Shown here piece by piece: positions 1-5,590 of a stretch of DNA of 33,977 nucleotides. The stretch is from the IMG/VR virus record IMGVR_UViG_3300010233_000085, positions 5,999 through 39,975 of that record. The stretch is one strand, 5' to 3'. The stretch's first letter is position 1. Every line of letters begins with the position of its first letter. The notes below the pieces were generated by a model. That model had not been told where the DNA came from and searched no databases. It saw only the letters and a program-made list of their open reading frames with translations. Made by a program: the position numbers and the translations under genes. The stretch is from a virus.

Positions 1-376
1 CCTGCAAAACATCGTCCATGACAGCTTTGATGTCTGGCCTGATGATTCCAAGCTCGGTTTCAATCACGACTAAGCACTTATCCCAGAACTTGGAAAATGC
101 CTCTTGGTCCATGGCTGCGAACGATATCGAAAGCGGGATCTCGACTGTCCCAGACTTTGTTTTTACTTCCCGAACGTGGCCAGTTCTGATCTTGAGAATG
201 TGCGCAATATCTTCGCTGTCGCAGCCTATAGCATCAGCAATGCGGGTAGTTAAGACCCAAAATAGCCTATGATGCCGTCCGCGTCTTGGCCTCTTAACCT
301 CGCATTGCAGCAATGCGTCAAGCGGTAACTTTCCCAGCGCATGCGCGCTCTCCTGGCCATAAGGCCGGAGGTTCAT
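1..376 (-). CDS. DUF1367-like protein (partial)
   Basis: This is an open frame of 125 codons from an ATG at 376 that runs off the left edge of the window, so the C-terminus is missing. The N-terminal half carries a CEVKRPRRGRHHRLFW segment, which matches my memory of DUF1367 proteins (E. coli YbcN type), where a VKRPRN..HHRKFW block is typical. Those proteins sit beside recombination genes in lambdoid phages. It lies 31 nt downstream of the ERF gene on the same strand and is probably cotranscribed with it. The start has only a weak ribosome-binding site (GGGA). The role is unknown; involvement in replication or recombination is inferred from its neighbours. Confidence 0.7.
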   Translation of the reverse strand, partial: MNLRPYGQESAHALGKLPLDALLQCEVKRPRRGRHHRLFWVLTTRIADAIGCDSEDIAHILKIRTGHVREVKTKSGTVEIPLSISFAAMDQEAFSKFWDKCLVVIETELGIIRPDIKAVMDDVLQ

Positions 377-407
377 TCCATCCCGTTTGCACCAAAACAA
401 GGCCAAG

Positions 408-1064
408 TTACTTCTCCGTCGATGCTATTTCAGACAGTTGGTTCATATATGCTTGCTTGATTTCCTCGAAAGCCTCTGGCGATTTGCGTTTCAGCCTGTC
501 CAGATTGCTCCCAGACTTTGGCCTGTCGAAAGCCTCTGTCTGTCCCTGAGCGTCGAGCCAGCCATATAGTTCTGGCATTCGCTTAGCGCCCATGATTGTG
601 ATTTTATGCTTGGCTATCCAGTTTTTCACACCGTCGATAACATCTTGATCGTCTTGAGCGGGAAGAGGCTGGGATAAAGGCTTGGCGCTGGCAGCGTTTC
701 CATCATCATCTTCGTCAGCCACTACCCCAAGCATCGCTGCTATCGAATATCGACGCGCATATGTGAGAGCAGAGCCATAGCCCTGGGGATCGGGCTTGGA
801 AGGCTTCAGAGGATATTTGCTGGTCAGAAACTCACCACTGTCATGCAGAAGAGTGGTTTCCAGATAGATATTGTCTCCCTCGTATTGCGGAGATTGAATT
901 ATTCCGAAGCCATGCTTTGCCATTGGCGCGCGCACCGCTTCCCAAACTGCCGATAGATCAGCATATTTCGAGCGGAAGTGTGGGTTGGTCGCGTCCTTGA
1001 GAGCTGGCTTGATTTCGCCTTGGAGCTTGGCGAAGGCCGTGGCGAACTTAGTCGTGATAGGCAT
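408..1064 (-). CDS. erf: ERF family single-strand DNA annealing protein
   Basis: The product is a 218-residue recombinase of the ERF superfamily, which anneals complementary single strands during phage recombination and genome circularisation. Residues 1-125 form the ERF core: a FRSKYADLSAVWEAVR block near 30-45 and the hallmark GYGSALTYARRYSIAAMLG near 96-113, followed by an acidic DEDDDGN at 118-123. The C-terminal part (about 125-218) is variable, as usual in this family. The ATG at 1064 overlaps the upstream stop by one base (TAATG) and is preceded by AAGGAGA. It is the fifth gene of the leftward operon. No companion exonuclease is visible in the window, so it may work with a nuclease encoded outside. 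Confidence 0.93.
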   Translation of the reverse strand: MPITTKFATAFAKLQGEIKPALKDATNPHFRSKYADLSAVWEAVRAPMAKHGFGIIQSPQYEGDNIYLETTLLHDSGEFLTSKYPLKPSKPDPQGYGSALTYARRYSIAAMLGVVADEDDDGNAASAKPLSQPLPAQDDQDVIDGVKNWIAKHKITIMGAKRMPELYGWLDAQGQTEAFDRPKSGSNLDRLKRKSPEAFEEIKQAYMNQLSEIASTEK

Positions 1065-1222
1065 TAGTTGCTTCTCCTTGCGGCTTCGTAGCGTTCTTTC
1101 GCCTGTTCTGCTTCGATAAACAGTATTTCTAAACAGCAGTCGCAGACTCGTTCATTCGGCGCAGCATAAACGTCAAAGGCATCGCCACATATCTTGCAAT
1201 ATGTTATTGGTTCCCAGCCCAT
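1064..1222 (-). CDS. Small zinc-ribbon-like protein, 52 aa
   Basis: This is a short cysteine-rich protein with a CKIC pair at residues 9-12 and a CDCC cluster at about 28-31, spaced like a four-cysteine zinc ribbon, followed by a charged helix rich in E, A and R. A longer reading from 1300 is possible, but the ATG at 1222 overlaps the stop of the preceding 57-aa gene (TGATG) and leaves that gene its own frame, so I chose the short form. Its stop overlaps the ERF start by one base. The metal-binding role is inferred from the cysteine spacing. Proteins like this often bind nucleic acid or a protein partner, but no specific function can be given. Confidence 0.7.
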   Translation of the reverse strand: MGWEPITYCKICGDAFDVYAAPNERVCDCCLEILFIEAEQAKERYEAARRSN

Positions 1223-1395
1223 CAGAGAAAACTTGCTGCTGTGTATAGAACCGCAAACACTGAGGCGATGACCAAAGCTATCCCGATCATATATTCCCAT
1301 GCTCCCTGGATCGGCCTGCTGCGTTCCAGATCGCGCCAGCGTGCGTCACTACGGACGCGCTCGACGCAGAAATCCTTGCGATCATATGGCCTCAT
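1222..1395 (-). CDS. Small membrane protein, 57 aa
   Basis: A basic, soluble N-terminal half (MRPYDRKDFCVERVRSD, then RWRDLERSR) is followed by one hydrophobic helix, MIGIALVIASVFAVLYTAA, at about residues 36-54, ending LYTAASFL. The helix and the charged segment before it suggest a single-pass inner-membrane protein with a cytoplasmic N-terminus. The start overlaps the upstream stop by ATGA and the stop overlaps the next start by TGATG, so it fits exactly into the chain of coupled genes. That fit is the main reason to believe in so short a gene. It is partly hidden by a longer frame read from 1300. Function is unknown. Confidence 0.68.
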   Translation of the reverse strand: MRPYDRKDFCVERVRSDARWRDLERSRPIQGAWEYMIGIALVIASVFAVLYTAASFL

Positions 1396-1616
1396 TTGCA
1401 GTATGATACCTCCGCGCTATCGAACTTCAGAACGAGCTTGCGAAACTCACGCCGAATGTCGGGGCAGATCGCTTCACAAAATATTGAGTGCTTGTCACAC
1501 CCCATGTATATGAGTGTACCGGCGATGCCGTACATCTTCGCGCTTGCTGGCCAGATCTTCAACACAGCGTTGAGTATGGCCTGGCGCACAAGAAAATCTC
1601 TGCTGGGCAATGTCAT
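1392..1616 (-). CDS. Hypothetical early protein, 74 aa
   Basis: I do not recognise this protein. It reads MTLPSRDFLVRQAILNAV at the start and contains a hydrophobic stretch near KMYGIAGTLIYMG and three cysteines (CDK, FCEAIC), then a basic region ending SYCK. The ATG at 1616 has GGGA seven bases upstream and overlaps the preceding stop by ATGA; a TTG six bases earlier in the same frame is less likely. Its stop overlaps the next start by ATGA as well. The third place in the leftward operon and the perfect junctions support it as a real coding gene. Confidence 0.6.
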   Translation of the reverse strand: MTLPSRDFLVRQAILNAVLKIWPASAKMYGIAGTLIYMGCDKHSIFCEAICPDIRREFRKLVLKFDSAEVSYCK

Positions 1617-1798
1617 TTCCAAATCCCTTTATTCGCTGTCGGCAGCCGATCAACAATCTTATCCATGACGGCTACTAGATCGCCGGGATTGCGGCTGGGA
1701 CGGCGATAGTGTTTCCATTTCTGGACGGATGGTTCACGGCCGAACGGATCGTCTGCGTCCCATTCATCACGTGGAAAGTGGCCATAGCTGTTGCTCAT
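1613..1798 (-). CDS. Hypothetical early protein, 61 aa (first gene of leftward operon)
   Basis: From the ATG at 1798 the product is 61 residues beginning MSNSYGHFPRDEWDADDPFG, with an acidic N-terminal third, a basic middle (KWKHYRRPSRNPG) and a C-terminal helix-forming stretch LVAVMDKIVDRLP. A longer frame from 1882 exists, but its extra residues would run through the divergent control region. The ribosome-binding site is poor, so translation may be nearly leaderless from the predicted leftward promoter. The ATGA junction with the next gene supports the frame. Function is unknown. Confidence 0.55.
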   Translation of the reverse strand: MSNSYGHFPRDEWDADDPFGREPSVQKWKHYRRPSRNPGDLVAVMDKIVDRLPTANKGIWK

Positions 1799-1875
1799 GG
1801 GGGTAATGTAAGACGCTTGGTAAAGTCCGGTCAAGTGGCTTGACGGATTTATTTTCGTGTGGCACATATCGGAAC
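1799..1875. promoter_or_regulatory. Divergent early promoter/operator region
   Basis: This is the only intergenic space between the leftward and rightward early operons. It contains TTGACG at 1840-1845 facing right and TTGACC at 1834-1829 facing left. The two -35-like boxes overlap a palindrome, TCAAG-TGG-CTTGA, at 1831-1843. Weak -10-like elements lie 17-18 bp away on each side (CATATC near 1865 rightward, TACATT at 1810-1805 leftward). One protein bound at the palindrome would cover both -35 boxes. The match to consensus is seen; promoter activity is inferred. Confidence 0.5.
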
Positions 1876-2076
1876 ATGACAAAGATCATCGATGCGCGCC
1901 CAAAGCAAACCATGACTGGGGCTTTTGAGGCTATGAAGGTCCGGGGGCAATTATATTTCAAAGGCGCGAAGCCAACGTCCATCAAGTCGATGGCCTACGA
2001 TTTAGGCAAACGGTGGGGGCGAACTTACACGACGCGCAAGGAAAACGGCGGCGTCATGGTCTGGAGGGAAAAGTGA
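1876..2076 (+). CDS. Hypothetical early protein, 66 aa (first gene of rightward operon)
   Basis: The protein starts MTKIIDARPKQTMTGAF and ends in a basic segment, KRWGRTYTTRKENGG then VMVWREK. The middle reads KPTSIKSMAYDLGKRWGR, which could be a helix followed by a basic strand, as in small nucleic-acid-binding proteins, but I cannot assign a family. The ATG at 1876 follows the predicted promoter closely; an upstream TTG at 1840 lies inside the -35 box and is unlikely. Its stop overlaps the next start (GTGA). As the first gene after the divergent region it is a candidate early regulator by position only. Confidence 0.55.
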   Translation: MTKIIDARPKQTMTGAFEAMKVRGQLYFKGAKPTSIKSMAYDLGKRWGRTYTTRKENGGVMVWREK

Positions 2077-2393
2077 CTGGCGCTGGCATAAAGCGATCCA
2101 AGGCAGGGTATATTTATTTTGTTGATGCGCCCACTAGACACGATATCAAAATAGGCTGGTCGCGCAATCCACACAGCCGTTTCAAGGTTGTCCAGCAAGA
2201 GGCGTGTGTGAAGTTGCGCCTGCGAGGATATTTCGCAGCTCCCATCCAGCACGAAAAGGCTCTCCATAAATATCTGAATGACAGACGAATGTACGGTGAG
2301 TGGTTTGCCACAAACCAGCCTATGCACCGTTTGGTTAGAGAAATGATTGCTGAAAAACGGGTTCCGGCCTTTATCCTCGCAGAGACATGGTGA
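2073..2393 (+). CDS. T5orf172 / MUG113-type GIY-YIG-like protein
   Basis: This 106-residue protein carries the pattern of the T5orf172/MUG113 branch of the GIY-YIG superfamily: GYIYFVD at 12-18, IKIGWS at 25-30, basic residues R31 and R36, a central E61 in the QHEKALHKYL helix, and a GEWF motif at 75-78. In related domains the tyrosines, arginine and glutamate form a nuclease-like site, although many small phage members are uncharacterised. The GTG at 2073 has GGAGG six bases upstream and overlaps the previous stop by GTGA, so I prefer it to an earlier in-frame start at 2013. It fills the whole domain with no extra module, so it may be a regulator rather than a nuclease. Confidence 0.75.
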   Translation: MTGAGIKRSKAGYIYFVDAPTRHDIKIGWSRNPHSRFKVVQQEACVKLRLRGYFAAPIQHEKALHKYLNDRRMYGEWFATNQPMHRLVREMIAEKRVPAFILAETW

Positions 2394-2396
2394 CAA

Positions 2397-2549
2397 ATGG
2401 CACGCTGGTCATCAGACAGTAAATCCCGCGCTTCCAAGAAAGCCAAAGACCTTCATGCCAAACTCAAGGCTGAATTGGTCGCCAAGAAGCAGATCAAGCC
2501 CGAACAGGAAAATATTCCTAATAAACAGCCTTGGTATGTTGGCAACTGA
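2397..2549 (+). CDS. Small lysine-rich protein, 50 aa
   Basis: A 50-residue, strongly basic peptide, with SRASKKAKDLHAKLKAEL forming a likely amphipathic helix and a C-terminus NKQPWYVGN. It starts three bases after the previous stop and its own stop overlaps the GcrA-like start (TGATG), so it sits in frame between two confident genes. Charge and helix suggest nucleic-acid or protein binding, but no family is recognised. The region would otherwise be a 155-nt gap in a tightly packed operon, which supports it. Confidence 0.55.
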   Translation: MARWSSDSKSRASKKAKDLHAKLKAELVAKKQIKPEQENIPNKQPWYVGN

Positions 2550-2989
2550 TGCCTTGGCCACATGGAAAGTTCTGGGAAAACGGCGAGAAGCTAGCCCAAC
2601 TACGCGCTTTGGCCTCCGAAGGCATCTACACGGCGCAGGAACTAGCTGACAAACTTGGCTGCTCAAGGTCCTCGATAATCGGAAAAACGCATCGCGAGAA
2701 AATCCCCCTCATGTCTCTGAGCAATGCCTATATCGCTGCGCAGCCTAGGCGCATCGCATCGCGCGCAGCCAAGAAGGCTATGCTAGAGCCAAGACCAATC
2801 CCTCTAAGCCCCTCTTCTATCCCCTCCCGCAATCTGGACATGATGGAACTACGCGATGGCCTATGCCGGTATCCACGCGGAACCAATCCCCCATATTCGT
2901 TCTGTGGCTATCCTGTCGAAGCTGGTAAACCATATTGTTCCCAACATTGCGCGCTGGTGTTTCAGAAGCCAGTAGCGAGGATGCGGTGA
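2549..2989 (+). CDS. GcrA-like cell-cycle regulator
   Basis: This 146-residue protein matches the two conserved ends of GcrA. The N-terminal helix-turn-helix runs from about 9 to 52 (FWENGEKLAQLRALASEGIY, then AQELADKLGCSRSSIIGKTH). The C-terminal part has CRYPRG at 106-111, FCGYPVEAGKPYC at 118-130 and H133, corresponding to the CRWP...FCG...YC..H block of GcrA. The middle (55-100) is proline- and arginine-rich. In alphaproteobacteria GcrA binds sigma-70 and activates promoters with CcrM-methylated GANTC sites. A phage copy could redirect host cell-cycle transcription or act on phage promoters; that is inference. Normal host GcrA is about 170 residues, so this copy is slightly short. Confidence 0.8.
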   Translation: MPWPHGKFWENGEKLAQLRALASEGIYTAQELADKLGCSRSSIIGKTHREKIPLMSLSNAYIAAQPRRIASRAAKKAMLEPRPIPLSPSSIPSRNLDMMELRDGLCRYPRGTNPPYSFCGYPVEAGKPYCSQHCALVFQKPVARMR

Positions 2990-3135
2990 GGATAGGCGAC
3001 AAAATTCCGCGGCCTTGGATGCGTCCCTGTTGGCTGTGGGTAAGCGATATTGAAGGCTGGTGGTTATGCTGCGTTGCAAGGTCTGATAATTACAACCTAA
3101 TTTGGCGCGTCAAAGCCCCTTGGCCCTCCCCGTGA
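2986..3135 (+). CDS. Tryptophan-rich small protein, 49 aa
   Basis: A 49-residue peptide with seven tryptophans (RPWMRPCWLWVSDIEGWW among them) and basic ends. The GTG at 2986 overlaps the GcrA-like stop by GTGA with GAGGAT just upstream, and the gene's stop in turn overlaps the next GTG by GTGA. The double coupling supports it as real. The alternating aromatic and basic residues resemble a small beta-barrel or SH3-like fold, but I do not recognise a family. Confidence 0.5.
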   Translation: MRIGDKIPRPWMRPCWLWVSDIEGWWLCCVARSDNYNLIWRVKAPWPSP

Positions 3136-3470
3136 CTGTGGATAGATTTGGGAATAAAATCCTAGTCGCATGGGCCGATCACGAGCGCCTATGGTTGCGT
3201 GCAGCTATGGAGCTCCCACGCCGGGAACGGTTTGAAGCTTTTGCCGATATCGCCTCAATGTCTGGCCGTACTGTTGCCGCCGTCCAATCCAAAGCCTATG
3301 CGCTCCATTCGAGAGCGTTAGCCACATGGGCTGAATCCGCCACTGTGGTGGTCCCTGGCGAGAATTATCACCTGAAGGGTACTCAGCAAGCATGGCGGAT
3401 AAGCCAGCCTACTCGGGCCATGCTGATGGCTGGACGGGCGAGTTGCCGGAATCGAACTGAGGAGTTATAG
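3132..3470 (+). CDS. Myb/SANT-like DNA-binding protein
   Basis: The first half resembles a Myb/SANT or GcrA-like helix-turn-helix: WADHERLWLRAAMELPRRE at about 12-30, ERFEAFADIASMSGRT near 30-45, and VAAVQSKAYAL as the recognition helix at about 46-56. The tail is basic and less structured. The GTG at 3132 overlaps the previous stop. It follows the GcrA-like gene with one small gene between them, so two helix-turn-helix proteins sit close together in one operon. The last dozen codons look unusual, because on the opposite strand they read like a tRNA T-arm, so the true C-terminus is uncertain. Target and role are unknown. Confidence 0.55.
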   Translation: MTVDRFGNKILVAWADHERLWLRAAMELPRRERFEAFADIASMSGRTVAAVQSKAYALHSRALATWAESATVVVPGENYHLKGTQQAWRISQPTRAMLMAGRASCRNRTEEL

Positions 3471-3567
3471 TTACAGGGCCGGGACAGGTGCTCGCTACAC
3501 TTGCCCTAACCGCTCCATCGGCGGGCTTACCGGCCTACTTTTCTTGCCCATGGAAGGGGCAATTCAA

Positions 3568-4110
3568 ATGGCGCACCAGCGCAAGCCTATTAGCACCCGC
3601 ACTAGATTTAACACGTTCAAGCGCGACGGCTTTGTCTGCCAATATTGTGGCCGGCACCCTCCAGAAGTTGTCTTGGAGGTCGATCACATAAAGGCTGTTT
3701 CGCGCGGTGGCGGGGCCGAAGACTATAATCTCATCACATCTTGCTTTGACTGTAACCGAGGAAAGGCCGCCGGGACGCTGGAGGCTCACCCAGTTGATCT
3801 GTCGGAAAGGGCGGATCTCCTCAAAGAACGAATTGCCCAAGTCGCAGCATATGATCGTTTACTTAAGAAGCAAAAGTCCGCCCAACAAAATACGATAGAC
3901 GCCGTTTGTGCGATTTTTACAGAGAATTTTCCGGGATGGGCACTTAATTCCGGCGCAGCTCGGTCAATTCGTATTTTTCTCAAATCGCTTCCCCCGGATG
4001 AAATAGAAGATTCCATGCACTACGCCTGTTCTCGGGTCGGGCGGGATGCCGTTTTTAAATACTTTTGTGGCGTTTGTTGGCGGAAAATAAAACGGGATGG
4101 GGGCCAATGA
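3568..4110 (+). CDS. HNH endonuclease
   Basis: A 180-residue HNH nuclease. The compact domain covers residues 12-66, with zinc ligands C24/C27 and C59/C62, the catalytic pair D39-H40 in LEVDHIKAV, N54 in the EDYNL turn, and the closing CNRGK. The C-terminal 110 residues are helical and not recognised. The ATG at 3568 has GGAAGGGG eight bases upstream; upstream in-frame starts at 3544 and 3550 are less well placed. The gene overlaps the following DUF1376 gene by ATGA. HNH genes next to DUF1376 replication proteins are common in phages, and here the nuclease may aid replication or packaging rather than homing. Confidence 0.9.
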   Translation: MAHQRKPISTRTRFNTFKRDGFVCQYCGRHPPEVVLEVDHIKAVSRGGGAEDYNLITSCFDCNRGKAAGTLEAHPVDLSERADLLKERIAQVAAYDRLLKKQKSAQQNTIDAVCAIFTENFPGWALNSGAARSIRIFLKSLPPDEIEDSMHYACSRVGRDAVFKYFCGVCWRKIKRDGGQ

Positions 4111-4841
4111 GTCGGCCTTCATTTCAATTCTATCCAGCAGATTGGCGCAATAACGCCAAACTTAGGCGCTGCTCGGAGGCGGCGCGGGGCGCGTGGGTTG
4201 ATATTCTTTGTGTGCTGCACGATTCGGACGAATACGGGGTTGTTCGTTGGCCATTAGCCGATCTGACTAAGGCCGCCGGCGTGAAAGCAAAATCAATCGC
4301 TGAATTAGTAGAAAAGAGCGTTTTACAGGGCGCCGACGAGGGCCATCCTGGATACGGTTGGCGCCCATTTCACGCTGGAAAGTTTGGCGACGAAGTTAGG
4401 CTTGTGGATAACTTTGATGGTCCACTTTGGTATTCTTCTCGCTTAGTTCGCGATGAACATTTGAGACAGAACAAAGGGGCAAAAACCAGGTTTACAGCCG
4501 AAAACCAGCCACCAAGCCGCCGGGATGGTGAACGGCATGGTGACGGCTCTTCTACTTCTTCTCCATCTTCCCATAAGGAAGTAAGTAAGAATCTTTTAAA
4601 TGGGTTCGTTGTTGGGAAGAATGGGGATGGGGGAAGTGTCACCATCCTAGACCCGCAAGAGCGGCTTAATCGCTTCCAAGCCTGGTTGGCTAAGAGCCTA
4701 GGTCCTAGTGGCTGGGAAATGGTGATTGCTGCTGCGGACCCGAAAAACCCTGAGCACCGCGCAATGCTCACGCGGTGCAAAGAGCAGGCTAGGAAAATGG
4801 GCAAGGGCTGGCCGCGACAATGGGCCAACGGGGAGATTTAA
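4107..4841 (+). CDS. DUF1376 family replication-type protein
   Basis: The N-terminus matches the DUF1376 signature: FQFYPADWRNNAKLRRCS at 6-23, then AARGAWVDILCVLHDSDEYG at about 25-44, followed by a winged-helix-like region to about residue 110. The middle (about 135-175) is polar and low complexity, rich in S and G, and the C-terminus holds LNRFQAWLAKSLGP and basic, tryptophan-containing segments. DUF1376 proteins in phages resemble replication-initiation proteins and usually sit near helicase loaders; no such partner is visible here. The ATG at 4107 overlaps the HNH stop by ATGA and has a G-rich ribosome-binding site. The replication role is inferred from family context. Confidence 0.85.
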   Translation: MSRPSFQFYPADWRNNAKLRRCSEAARGAWVDILCVLHDSDEYGVVRWPLADLTKAAGVKAKSIAELVEKSVLQGADEGHPGYGWRPFHAGKFGDEVRLVDNFDGPLWYSSRLVRDEHLRQNKGAKTRFTAENQPPSRRDGERHGDGSSTSSPSSHKEVSKNLLNGFVVGKNGDGGSVTILDPQERLNRFQAWLAKSLGPSGWEMVIAAADPKNPEHRAMLTRCKEQARKMGKGWPRQWANGEI

Positions 4842-4842
4842 G

Positions 4843-4929
4843 ATGCAGAACGCATCCATGTGGGCTGTCTTTGCCGGCAATATTACGTTCTGGGCTTTGG
4901 TGATTATTGCGGCGCATTATTGGCTCTGA
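4843..4929 (+). CDS. Tiny membrane peptide, 28 aa
   Basis: A 28-residue peptide, MQNASMWAVFAGNITFWALV plus IIAAHYWL, that is almost one hydrophobic helix from about residue 7 to 24. The ATG lies one base after the DUF1376 stop and has GGGGAG eight bases upstream, an unusually good site for so small a frame. It precedes two further genes with membrane segments. Single-helix peptides like this can be lysis or membrane-modulating factors, but the distance from the lysozyme gene argues against assigning a holin role. Confidence 0.5.
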   Translation: MQNASMWAVFAGNITFWALVIIAAHYWL

Positions 4930-4940
4930 AACCGCCTATT

Positions 4941-4972
4941 GCGCGTTCTCTGAGCATTTGAGGGAGAACCGC
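4941..4972 (+). promoter_or_regulatory. Hairpin covering the ribosome-binding site of the 49-aa membrane protein
   Basis: GTTCTC at 4945-4950 pairs with GAGAAC at 4964-4969, and GCG at 4941-4943 pairs with CGC at 4970-4972, with one bulged C. The GGGAG ribosome-binding site at 4962-4966 lies in the loop edge and right arm, and the start codon follows at 4974. The pairing would limit access of ribosomes unless upstream translation opens it. The structure is seen; the control role is inferred. Confidence 0.4.
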
Positions 4973-4973
4973 A

Positions 4974-5123
4974 ATGCTCAGTTTGATCCTATTGATTGCC
5001 GCTTTCATTCTATTCGTCTTGGCCACTTTGGGGGTGCCCGCGCCTCCGAGATTCAATCTCATGGCCGGCGGTTTGGCTTGCTGGGTTTTGTCGCTGATTA
5101 TTGTTGGGCACCCGCTCACCTGA
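4974..5123 (+). CDS. Small two-helix membrane protein, 49 aa
   Basis: Two hydrophobic helices are visible: LSLILLIAAFILFVLATLGV at 2-21 and LMAGGLACWVLSLIIVG at about 29-45, joined by a short PAPPRFN turn. I recall similar 45-50 residue phage proteins of the form LLL.AF.LF.LA..GV followed by GLA.WVLSLL; they have no known function. The ATG at 4974 is set behind GGGAG within a small hairpin. The topology is hairpin-like with both ends on the same side. A holin role is possible from size and topology alone but is not supported by position. Confidence 0.6.
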   Translation: MLSLILLIAAFILFVLATLGVPAPPRFNLMAGGLACWVLSLIIVGHPLT

Positions 5124-5159
5124 CTTGATTTTGTAACTTTCCGAGAGCAATCATAGCTA

Positions 5160-5429
5160 ATGGATTTCGCCGTGGGCATTCTGTTCGGGCTGCTGACGGC
5201 CGCACTAGCCGTGATCACAATGGCCCTTTTCACCATCCACAAGGACATCCACAAAATGGCAATTGCAGTTTCCGATCTCCTCACTCAGGTAGCGACGATC
5301 TCAACGGACGTTGATGCTCTCGTTGCCCGTTCCGTCCCCACTCCGCCGGTTGATTTGCAGCCTGTTGCGGATGCGCTGACGGCCTTGGACGCGAAGGTCA
5401 CCGCCGCTAACCCGGCGCCCGCTCCGTAA
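5160..5429 (+). CDS. Membrane-anchored helical protein, 89 aa
   Basis: One N-terminal hydrophobic helix at about 3-25 (FAVGILFGLLTAALAVITMA) is followed by a helical segment HKDIHKMAIAVSDLLTQVAT with heptad-like spacing and a proline/alanine-rich tail (PTPPVDLQPV...NPAPAP). This arrangement suits a protein anchored in the inner membrane with a coiled-coil domain outside or inside. The start at 5160 has only a weak GAGAG upstream, and the stop overlaps the next ATG (TAATG). No family is recognised. Confidence 0.6.
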   Translation: MDFAVGILFGLLTAALAVITMALFTIHKDIHKMAIAVSDLLTQVATISTDVDALVARSVPTPPVDLQPVADALTALDAKVTAANPAPAP

Positions 5430-5590
5430 TGGACTGGCATCTCAGATTTACATTCCGAGGCAAGCCAGACTGCTCCACGGGCAAATTGATCTACGGCCTG
5501 TGCATGAGTAGGAAGGTTGGAGAAGCCCGCCAGTGGCGACGGCTGTCTCTCTCAGAGCAGGATGATTATTTGTCAGTTGAGGCTTGGTGA
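5429..5590 (+). CDS. Hypothetical protein, 53 aa
   Basis: A 53-residue product beginning MDWHLRFTFRGKPDCSTGKL, with two further conserved-looking elements, YGLCMSRKVG and RQWRRLSLSEQDDYL. The start overlaps the previous stop (TAATG) and the stop overlaps the next start (TGATG). The mix of basic and aromatic residues is typical of small soluble phage proteins. I cannot assign a function. Confidence 0.5.
   Translation: MDWHLRFTFRGKPDCSTGKLIYGLCMSRKVGEARQWRRLSLSEQDDYLSVEAW

Noticed and set aside
3430-3545. tRNA-like sequence on the minus strand (TTCGATTCC T-loop, possible anticodon hairpin near 3486-3504)
   Set aside because: The T-stem has two mismatches, the candidate anticodon loop lacks the U at position 33, and no 5' acceptor strand pairs with the 3' side at the right spacing, so no full cloverleaf forms.
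4370-4828. Minus-strand 152-aa frame opposite the DUF1376 gene
   Set aside because: It is a composition shadow of the DUF1376 gene, with no ribosome-binding site and no recognisable motif.
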